Shown here one piece after another: positions 9,412 to 16,451 of a DNA stretch of 64,000 nt (positions are counted from its first letter, which is position 1; each line of letters starts with the position of its first letter). The notes beneath the pieces are model-generated. The model was not told the DNA's origin. It saw only the letters and a program-made list of their open reading frames with translations, and ran no database searches. Source of the DNA: Bacteroidota bacterium. GTDB lineage: Bacteria > Bacteroidota > Bacteroidia > Chitinophagales > Chitinophagaceae. The DNA lies in assembly GCA_018268035.1 (NCBI GenBank), contig JAFDXI010000119.1:100715-164714 (forward strand), written 5' to 3'. Both the position numbers and the translations under genes were made by a program.

Positions 9412-9957
9412 ATGGTTTTTACTGAAACAAATCTTAAAGGAAGTTTTACAATCGAACTGAAACCATTTACTGATGAACGAGGGTGGTTTGCAAGGTATTT
9501 TTGTAAAAAAGAATTTGCTTCGATTGGTCACACAAAAGAATGGGTGCAGATGAACCATTCTTTTACTTCTAAAAAAGGTTCATTGCGTGGAATGCATTTT
9601 CAGTTATCACCATTCAGTGAAATAAAACTGGTGTATTGTATTTCCGGGAGTGTATTTGATGTGATTGTGGACCTGCGTAAAAATTCAAATACTTTCCTTC
9701 AATGGTTTGGTGCTGAGTTGTCTGCTTCAAACCATAGGATGATGTATATACCGGAAGGATTCGCACATGGCTTTCAATGTCTGGAGGATAATTGCGGTCT
9801 TTTATATCATCATACTGCATATTATCAGCCAAATGTGGAAGGTGGTATAAAATATGATGATCCTGTTTTAAATATCCAATGGCCACTGGATGTAACAACA
9901 ATCTCTGCAAGGGATATGGCACATCCTTATCTTGACAAAAATTTTAAAGGAATATAA
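9412..9957 (+). CDS. RmlC-family NDP-4-keto-6-deoxyhexose 3- and/or 5-epimerase
   Basis: This cupin-fold epimerase has 181 residues, the normal RmlC size. Visible family features are FTDERGWFARYF, MNHSFTSKKGSLRGMHFQ (with the catalytic His), and YIPEGFAHGFQCLED. Family members usually epimerise dTDP-4-keto-6-deoxyglucose; here the context makes the CDP-4-keto sugar from RfbG, or its C-methylated form, the likely substrate. The ATG at 9412 follows rfbG by 41 bp, and the methyltransferase gene begins 2 bp after the stop. Whether C3, C5 or both are epimerised cannot be told from sequence. Confidence 0.9.
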   Translation: MVFTETNLKGSFTIELKPFTDERGWFARYFCKKEFASIGHTKEWVQMNHSFTSKKGSLRGMHFQLSPFSEIKLVYCISGSVFDVIVDLRKNSNTFLQWFGAELSASNHRMMYIPEGFAHGFQCLEDNCGLLYHHTAYYQPNVEGGIKYDDPVLNIQWPLDVTTISARDMAHPYLDKNFKGI

Positions 9958-9959
9958 TT

Positions 9960-11186
9960 ATGCAATGCAGATTTTGTAAAACTGAACTGGAACATGTTTT
10001 TATAGATTTATTCAATTCGCCGGCATCCAATTCTTTTCTTACTAAGGAACAATTGAATGAACCGGAAACATTTTATCCTTTGAAAGTTTATACATGTCCT
10101 AATTGTTTCCTGGTACAGGTGGATGAATACAAAAAATCAGACGCAATATTTAATAACGAATATGTTTATTATTCATCCTATTCTACCAGTTGGCTGGCAC
10201 ATGCAAAGCGTTATGCAGATATGATGACAGATCGGTTTCACCTTAATAAAAACAGCCGGGTAATTGAAATTGCTTCCAATGATGGTTATTTGTTGCAATA
10301 TTTTAAACAAAAAAATATTCCTGTACTGGGCATTGAGCCCACAACTAATACTGCAAGGGTTGCACAGGATAAAGGAATAGAAACAATAACAGAATTTTTT
10401 GGTGTTGATCTTGCAAAGAAGCTTACCACTGAAAATTTGAAAGCCGATGTTTTGCTTGGGAATAATGTGTTGGCGCATGTGCCAGATATCCTGGATTTTG
10501 TAGCCGGGATGAAAATGCTTTTAAAACCTTCAGGTGTTATCACCATGGAATTTCCACATTTAATGCAATTGATTGAAAACAGCCAGTTCGATACTATTTA
10601 TCATGAGCATTTTTCTTACCTGTCTTTTTATACAGTAAAAAAGATTTTTGAATCGCAGGGGTTAGAATTGTTTGATGTTGATGAATTGCCAACACATGGG
10701 GGTTCAATCCGCATTTATGCAAAGCATCAGAAAAATAATGAACAGGCAATATTACCTAACATTCAGGCATTGTTGAATAAAGAAAAAGAAAAGGGGATGC
10801 TCGATATGTCGTATTATAATAATTTCCAGCAGAAAGCGCTTAAAATAAAAATGGATATAACTGCTTTTCTTATTGAACAAAAAAAGAATGGTAAAAAAGT
10901 AGCTGCGTATGGCGCTGCTGCCAAAGGAAATACATTGCTGAATTATTGTGGTATAAAAAATGATTTGATAGAATTTGTGGTGGATGCCAACCCGCATAAA
11001 CAAAATAAATTTATGCCTGCCAGTCACATACCCGTTGTGACGGAGAATTATCTTAAAAAAGAAAAACCTGATTTTGTTATTGTGCTGCCATGGAATTTGA
11101 AAGATGAGATTACACATCAACTTGCTTATATTAAAGACTGGGGTGCACAGTTTGTATTCGCTATTCCTGAATTAAGTTTTGAATAA
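9960..11186 (+). CDS. Zinc-finger class I C-methyltransferase, sugar C-methyltransferase type
   Basis: A 408-residue protein with the three-part layout of sugar C-methyltransferases such as TylCIII: an N-terminal zinc site (Cys3, Cys6, Cys46, Cys49), a central SAM domain (VIEIASNDGYLLQYF, about residues 100-114) and a C-terminal domain with VAAYGAAAKGNTLLNY. Family members methylate a carbon next to the 4-keto group of NDP-sugars, usually C3, giving branched sugars. Between a CDP-4-keto sugar epimerase and a ketoreductase, it is probably the step that creates a 3-C-methyl-6-deoxyhexose. It is 2 bp from the epimerase gene and shares one base with the next gene. The methylated carbon is inferred from the family. 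Confidence 0.9.
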   Translation: MQCRFCKTELEHVFIDLFNSPASNSFLTKEQLNEPETFYPLKVYTCPNCFLVQVDEYKKSDAIFNNEYVYYSSYSTSWLAHAKRYADMMTDRFHLNKNSRVIEIASNDGYLLQYFKQKNIPVLGIEPTTNTARVAQDKGIETITEFFGVDLAKKLTTENLKADVLLGNNVLAHVPDILDFVAGMKMLLKPSGVITMEFPHLMQLIENSQFDTIYHEHFSYLSFYTVKKIFESQGLELFDVDELPTHGGSIRIYAKHQKNNEQAILPNIQALLNKEKEKGMLDMSYYNNFQQKALKIKMDITAFLIEQKKNGKKVAAYGAAAKGNTLLNYCGIKNDLIEFVVDANPHKQNKFMPASHIPVVTENYLKKEKPDFVIVLPWNLKDEITHQLAYIKDWGAQFVFAIPELSFE

Positions 11187-12037
11187 TGAAAAAAGTCTTG
11201 GTTACAGGAGCTACAGGATTTGTTGGCAATTATGTAATCAATGAATTGATGAAACATGATATCAGTATCATTGCAACATCATCCAACAAAGAAAAAGCAA
11301 AGCAACAACCATGGTTTCATAGTGTGAAATATATTCCATTTGATATCACACAGGTTCTACCTTCTGAAAATTATTTTTATTTATTTAATGAACCGGATAT
11401 CGTCATTCATCTTGCATGGGCAGGATTGCCGAATTATAAATCGGAGTTTCATGTAGTAGATAATTTGAATAGACATAAATTATTACTTGAAAATTTAGTT
11501 CATAACGGGTTGAGTAATTTGACTGTAACCGGTACCTGCCTGGAATATGGGATGCAGGAAGGATGCCTGAAAGAAGATTTACCATCAAAACCTTCTGTTG
11601 CTTATGCAATTGCTAAAGACAATCTTAGAAAATATCTCGAATCATTACAGCAACAATATTCGTTTTCACTTAAATGGCTGCGCTTGTTCTATATGTTTGG
11701 AAAAGGTCAAAATATCAATTCACTTTTATCACAGTTAGAAGCGGCATTACTTAGAGGTGATGAAGTTTTTAATATGAGTGGTGGGCAACAGGTGAGAGAT
11801 TATTTACCCATCTCAAAAGTTGCTGAAAATATTGTTGCAATTGCTTTGCAAAAAAATATAGAAGGTGTAATTAATTGTTGCAGCGGCAAGCCTGTAACGG
11901 TAAAGGATTTTGTTGAAAGCTATTTGAGTAATACAAACAAATCAATCAGATTAAACCTGGGTTATTATCCTTACCCAGATTATGAACCAATGGAATTCTG
12001 GGGAGGCACTGAAAAATTGGATAAAGCATTAACATAA
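11186..12037 (+). CDS. NAD(P)-dependent epimerase/dehydratase family protein, probable 4-ketoreductase
   Basis: This 283-residue extended short-chain dehydrogenase has the Rossmann start VTGATGFVGNYV, a TGTCLEYG active-site segment and YAIAKDNLRKYL supplying the YxxxK pair. In this operon the missing step after dehydration, epimerisation and C-methylation is reduction of the 4-keto group, so I infer that role. Start and stop are translationally coupled: its ATG shares the last base of the preceding TAA. The glycosyltransferase begins 19 bp downstream. Confidence 0.86.
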   Translation: MKKVLVTGATGFVGNYVINELMKHDISIIATSSNKEKAKQQPWFHSVKYIPFDITQVLPSENYFYLFNEPDIVIHLAWAGLPNYKSEFHVVDNLNRHKLLLENLVHNGLSNLTVTGTCLEYGMQEGCLKEDLPSKPSVAYAIAKDNLRKYLESLQQQYSFSLKWLRLFYMFGKGQNINSLLSQLEAALLRGDEVFNMSGGQQVRDYLPISKVAENIVAIALQKNIEGVINCCSGKPVTVKDFVESYLSNTNKSIRLNLGYYPYPDYEPMEFWGGTEKLDKALT

Positions 12038-12056
12038 AAATGACATCTTTGCTGCA

Positions 12057-13055
12057 ATGCGCTATAGTTTTATTTTGCCTGTAAGAAATGGTGGAGCATA
12101 CATTAAAGAATGTGTTGCATCAATTCTTGCACAAACACTACAGGATTTTAATCTCATCATTTTAGAAAATAAAAGTACAGACGGTACAGCAGAGTGGCTG
12201 CAAAATTTGAAGGACGAAAGGATCACTGTAATGCCTTCATCCAAATCATTGAGTATTGAAGAAAACTGGGCAAGGATTTTATCTATTCCAAAAAATGAAT
12301 TCATCACTCTTACTGGACATGATGATTTATTTGATAGTAATTATTTACAGGTGATGAATGATATGATTATTCAGCATCCGGATGCCAGTTTATACCAGGC
12401 TTATTTCAGGTTTATTGATGCGAAGGGAGAGGAGATAAAAAAAAGCAGATTAATGGATGAAAAAGAAACTGTCTCGCAGTTTCTTTATTCACTTTTTAGG
12501 GATTCAATTGACACAATGGGTACCGGGTATATGATGCGATCAAAAGATTATGTTGCTGTTGGGGGAATGCCTGCTTTCCCAAATTTATTATTTGCTGATC
12601 ACACTTTATGGATTAAGCTCACTGCATTAAATTATAAGGCAACTGCCCAACAGGAATGTTTTTCTTATCGCATTCATGAAAACCTCTCCAAGCATTCTGC
12701 TGCATCATCATATATAAATGCTTTCTTTAATTACTTGAATTTTTTAGATTCAATTAAATCTGAAGATATAAAAATCAAAACTGTAATTGATGAAAATATT
12801 ACACCATATATACTTTATTATTGCCGTTCGTTGGCACATCGTTTATTAAAAACTCCTGTTGAGCAAAGGAAGGGGATGACAGTTTCAGGTTTTATTAATA
12901 AATGTATTTATTATAATAACCTACTTGCGGAAAAAGAATTGTTACCATTAAATTATTCAAAAATAAAATCTGCAAAAATGATTGATGATAATCTCATTTT
13001 GAGAAAGGCTTACCTTCTTTTCAGGAAAATTTATAAAAAACCAATTTATTCCTGA
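12057..13055 (+). CDS. Family 2 glycosyltransferase
   Basis: This 332-residue GT-A glycosyltransferase begins YSFILPVRNGGAYI and has the family motifs ENKSTDGTAEWL and TGHDDLFDSNYL, the acidic pair that binds the nucleotide-sugar metal. It is the last gene of the plus-strand CDP-sugar operon, so it is a good candidate for transferring the branched sugar to a glycan, though this is inference from position. The C-terminal third is Lys- and Tyr-rich with no transmembrane segment. The stop codon directly abuts the convergent gmd gene. Confidence 0.87.
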   Translation: MRYSFILPVRNGGAYIKECVASILAQTLQDFNLIILENKSTDGTAEWLQNLKDERITVMPSSKSLSIEENWARILSIPKNEFITLTGHDDLFDSNYLQVMNDMIIQHPDASLYQAYFRFIDAKGEEIKKSRLMDEKETVSQFLYSLFRDSIDTMGTGYMMRSKDYVAVGGMPAFPNLLFADHTLWIKLTALNYKATAQQECFSYRIHENLSKHSAASSYINAFFNYLNFLDSIKSEDIKIKTVIDENITPYILYYCRSLAHRLLKTPVEQRKGMTVSGFINKCIYYNNLLAEKELLPLNYSKIKSAKMIDDNLILRKAYLLFRKIYKKPIYS

Positions 13056-14132
13056 TTACCCGTTTCTCATAGTTTTTCTAAGTGCATCTACATCACTCTG
13101 TATCATTTCCTCTACTAACATTTTCAAATCATATTTGGGTTCCCATCCTAATTGTATTTTTGCTTTTGTTGCATCCCCGATAAGATAATCAACTTCTGCT
13201 GCCCTGAAATATTTTGAATGTATATGCACTACTTCTTTGCCTTCGGGGATTTGAAAAGAACTGTTTTGGCAACTTACAATAATACCTTTTTCATTGAGTC
13301 CTTCACCTTCAAACCTGATAACTACTCCCAGATATCCAAATGCCATCCTGATAAAATCACGTACAGTTGTTGTAATACCTGTTGCCAGTACATAATCTTC
13401 AGGAACTTCCTGTTGCAACATCAGCCACATGCCATAAACATAATCCTTTGCATGTCCCCAATCGCGGCTTGCATTCAGGTTGCCCAGCCAAAGTGAATCT
13501 GTCAACCTCATTGCAATTTTTGCAATCTCCAATGTGATTTTTCTTGTTACAAAATTTTCGCCACGTAATGGGCTTTCATGGTTGAATAAAATACCATTTA
13601 CTGCAAATAAATTATAGGCTTCCCTGTAGTTCACCGTAATCCAGTAACCATAAAGTTTTGCTACACCATAAGGTGAACGCGGGTAAAATGGTGTTGTTTC
13701 TTTTTGAGGTATCTCCTGCACTTTACCAAACATTTCAGAAGTAGAAGCCTGGTAAAATTTTGTTTTTTTCTCCAATCCTAAAATCCGGATTGCTTCTAAT
13801 ATCCTTAATACACCCAGTGCATCACTGTTGGCCGTATATTCTGGCGTTTCAAAGCTGATACCTACATGGCTTTGTGCAGCGAGGTTATAAATTTCATCGG
13901 GTTGTATTTGTTGCAACAACCTCAGGATATTGGATGAATCACTCAGGTCGCCATAATGCAGCAAAAACCTGCCTGCATATTTGGGATCAAAATATAAATG
14001 GTCAATCCTTGCCGTATTCAACATGGAGCTGCGGCGGCGTACCCCATGAACTGTGTATCCTTTTTCCAATAAAAGCTCAGAAAGGTAAGTGCCATCCTGC
14101 CCTGTAACTCCAGTGATTAATGCAACTTTCAT
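13056..14132 (-). CDS. gmd: GDP-mannose 4,6-dehydratase
   Basis: Converts GDP-D-mannose to GDP-4-keto-6-deoxy-D-mannose, the branch point for GDP-fucose and GDP-D-rhamnose. The 358-residue protein has the hallmark [12 protein letters not shown] start, the NADPH-binding [16 protein letters not shown] segment, the active-site [11 protein letters not shown] and [10 protein letters not shown], and the conserved [16 protein letters not shown]. All catalytic positions (Thr/Ser, Glu, Tyr, Lys) are present. An rmd-like reductase lies on the same strand upstream, separated by a glycosyltransferase on the other strand. No GDP-fucose synthase is present, so GDP-D-rhamnose is the likely product. Confidence 0.96.
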   Translation of the reverse strand: MKVALITGVTGQDGTYLSELLLEKGYTVHGVRRRSSMLNTARIDHLYFDPKYAGRFLLHYGDLSDSSNILRLLQQIQPDEIYNLAAQSHVGISFETPEYTANSDALGVLRILEAIRILGLEKKTKFYQASTSEMFGKVQEIPQKETTPFYPRSPYGVAKLYGYWITVNYREAYNLFAVNGILFNHESPLRGENFVTRKITLEIAKIAMRLTDSLWLGNLNASRDWGHAKDYVYGMWLMLQQEVPEDYVLATGITTTVRDFIRMAFGYLGVVIRFEGEGLNEKGIIVSCQNSSFQIPEGKEVVHIHSKYFRAAEVDYLIGDATKAKIQLGWEPKYDLKMLVEEMIQSDVDALRKTMRNG

Positions 14133-14172
14133 GTAACAGATAATTTATTAAAATCACGCAAACTAAAGCAAT

Positions 14173-14180
14173 TAAATTTG
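14173..14180 (+). promoter_or_regulatory. Putative -7 element for the GT4 glycosyltransferase
   Basis: TAAATTTG is an exact TAnnTTTG match lying 40 nt upstream of the ATG at 14221, in the gap between divergent gmd and the glycosyltransferase. No clear -33 element. Confidence 0.4.
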
Positions 14181-14220
14181 CATTTTTTGAAGAATTGAAA
14201 ATTTGTATTGTAACCTGAAA

Positions 14221-15351
14221 ATGAAAATTGTTTTTAATTGTTGGCTTTTGCGAAACAGGCAGTTGGATGGTATAGGAAATTTTACTGTGCAGGTATTGCA
14301 ACGTATTATTAAAAACCATCCTGAACAGCATTTTGATATATTAGTAGATAAGAAGTTTGAGAATTTTTATTTTGATTATCCCAATGTTTCATTACACCGT
14401 ATTTTTCCTGCATTGAGGCATCCTTTGTTATATATTCTTTTTCTTGAAATAAGACTGCCCTTATTTCTTAAAAAACTAAAACCCGATTTGGTAGTGGCAA
14501 TGGATGGGTTCCTGTCACTGGCAAGTAAATCAAACCAATTACCAGTAGTATATGATCTAAACTTTGAGCATTACCCTGAAAACCTGCCCTGGCGCAACCG
14601 TGTTTATTACAGATTTTTCTTTCCACGTTTTGTGCGCAAATCCAGCAGGGTTATTACAATCAGTGAGTATAGCAAAGATGATATAATAAAGACTTACCAT
14701 TATCCTGCAGAAAAAATTGACAATGTCTATTGTGGTATCAGTGAATATTTTTATCCGTGTAGTGATGATGAGAAAAGAAATACAATGAAGCAATATGCAG
14801 GAGGCAATGAATATTATTTTTTTGCAGGCACCATGCACCCAAGAAAAAATATTGTACGATTGATAGAAGCTTTTATTGCATTTAAGCAAAAGAACAGTAA
14901 TAAAGTAAAACTGGTTTTGGCAGGCCATATTATGTGGGATGATGCGTCTATCAGGAAAGTAATTGAAGGCAGTAATATTAAAGATGATGTGGTGCTTGCT
15001 GGTCGTGTAAGCAATGAAACTTTGAGATTATTGTTAGGTAGCGCAAGGGCATTGGTGTTTGTTCCGGTTTTTGAAGGTTTTGGCCTGCCGGTTGTGGAAG
15101 CATGGCAATGTGGTGCTCCGGTTATATGCAGCAATGTAACCAGCCTGCCCGAAGTGGCGGGAGATGCAGCTATTGTTGTTGACCCTTTTAATGTTGAGCA
15201 AATTGCAGGTGCTATGCAGACGATGATGGATGATTCTGTTCAACAGCATTATATTGAAGCTGGCAATAAAAGAAAACAATTGTTTTCATGGAAAGAAACT
15301 GCTGGTTTATTCTGGGAAGCAATGCAACGAACAATAAAAAATAATGGATAA
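14221..15351 (+). CDS. Family 4 (GT-B) glycosyltransferase
   Basis: This 376-residue retaining GT-B glycosyltransferase has an N-terminal half with LLRNRQLDGIGNFTVQ and an Asp-rich linker (VYDLNFEHYPENLPWRNR), and a C-terminal GT4 domain with FAGTMHPRKNIVRLIEAF and the nucleotide-sugar signature FEGFGLPVVEAWQCGAPV plus SLPEVAGDAA. It probably uses a GDP-sugar such as the GDP-D-rhamnose made by the flanking genes; this rests on position. I chose the ATG at 14221 (MKIVFNCWLL) over an in-frame TTG six codons upstream. The gene is divergent from gmd and convergent, 5 bp away, with the rmd-like gene. Confidence 0.9.
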   Translation: MKIVFNCWLLRNRQLDGIGNFTVQVLQRIIKNHPEQHFDILVDKKFENFYFDYPNVSLHRIFPALRHPLLYILFLEIRLPLFLKKLKPDLVVAMDGFLSLASKSNQLPVVYDLNFEHYPENLPWRNRVYYRFFFPRFVRKSSRVITISEYSKDDIIKTYHYPAEKIDNVYCGISEYFYPCSDDEKRNTMKQYAGGNEYYFFAGTMHPRKNIVRLIEAFIAFKQKNSNKVKLVLAGHIMWDDASIRKVIEGSNIKDDVVLAGRVSNETLRLLLGSARALVFVPVFEGFGLPVVEAWQCGAPVICSNVTSLPEVAGDAAIVVDPFNVEQIAGAMQTMMDDSVQQHYIEAGNKRKQLFSWKETAGLFWEAMQRTIKNNG

Positions 15352-15356
15352 GGTAT

Positions 15357-16331
15357 TTATTTGTTATTTGTTTTATTGGTTTGTTCATCCCAATAATCGA
15401 GAAGGTCTTCAATACTTTTCTCAAGTGTTATTGTCGGTTGCCATCCTGTATCAATAAATATTTTTTCATTATCTCCGATAATAGATTGTATTTCTCCTTT
15501 TCTGAATAAAGTTTCGTTCGGTTTTATTTCAACATCCACATTTAATTTTTTTTGCATGAGCAGAAGCACATCACGAAGGTGGATACCTTTACCGGAACAA
15601 ACATTATAAATCTCACCACTTTTCCCTTTTTTTAATAAAAGTTCATAAGCATTTACCACATCCCTCACATCACTTAAATCGCGGGTAATATCAATATTAC
15701 CTGTTGTTAGAACCGGTGGCTGTAATCCTTTTTTTATCAATGTTAGTTGCTTTGCAAATTTTGCCAAAACAAAATTTTCATTCTGAAATGGACCAAAATG
15801 TGTGAATGATCTCGTTTGAATGATATCAATCCCAAAGCTATCAACATACACTTTAGCCATTAACTCCTGTGACGCTTTGCTGACAGCATAAGGATTGGCT
15901 GGATGGAGTGCGGCGGTTTCTTTAATATGTGGATTTGTATTGGCAGATATGCCATATACATCTGAAGTGCCGGTGGAAAGAATCCGGATATTTCTACCTG
16001 ATTCTTTAACTGCATCTAAAATGGTCAGAAAAGATAAATTGTTATTGATAAAAACATCAGCAGGATGTTGCCAGCTTTTAAAAACACTGCTGGATGATGC
16101 AAGGTGTAGTATATATTCAGGATAAAAATCGGCAATAATTTTTTTCAAGAATTCTTTATCCTTTAAATCAGATTTGATGTTTTCAATTTTAATCTGCTTA
16201 AGAGAGCCGGTATAAGTACTGATTTCATTCCTGTCAATGCCTATAACAAATGAATCTTCCTTTTTTTCTGACAACAGGTTTAAAAAATGCCTGCTGACGA
16301 AACCTGCAAGACCTGTAATTAAAATTTTCAT
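15357..16331 (-). CDS. rmd: GDP-4-keto-6-deoxy-D-mannose reductase (RMD-like)
   Basis: Probably reduces the gmd product to GDP-D-rhamnose. The 324-residue protein shows the Rossmann motif ITGLAGFVSRHF (Ser replaces the usual Gly after GFV), LSTGTSDVYG, NPYAVSKASQELM with the YxxxK pair, and RMD-type segments: RSFTHFGPFQNENFVLAKFA, RDLSDVRDVVNAY, YNVCSGKGIHLRDVL and TGWQPTITLEKSI. These match RMD better than GDP-fucose synthase or UDP-glucose epimerases. It lies on the same strand as gmd, with the GT4 gene between them on the other strand. Product assignment is inference from family and context. Confidence 0.83.
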   Translation of the reverse strand: MKILITGLAGFVSRHFLNLLSEKKEDSFVIGIDRNEISTYTGSLKQIKIENIKSDLKDKEFLKKIIADFYPEYILHLASSSSVFKSWQHPADVFINNNLSFLTILDAVKESGRNIRILSTGTSDVYGISANTNPHIKETAALHPANPYAVSKASQELMAKVYVDSFGIDIIQTRSFTHFGPFQNENFVLAKFAKQLTLIKKGLQPPVLTTGNIDITRDLSDVRDVVNAYELLLKKGKSGEIYNVCSGKGIHLRDVLLLMQKKLNVDVEIKPNETLFRKGEIQSIIGDNEKIFIDTGWQPTITLEKSIEDLLDYWDEQTNKTNNK

Positions 16332-16451
16332 ACTTTACTGCCTAATAAAATTCCTGCAATAGTAATTATATCAAATGCTTTTTATGAAATCGGATGAATA
16401 TTTTTTCTATAATTGCTGATAAAACCACTTAATCCTAATTCTAAATGACAG

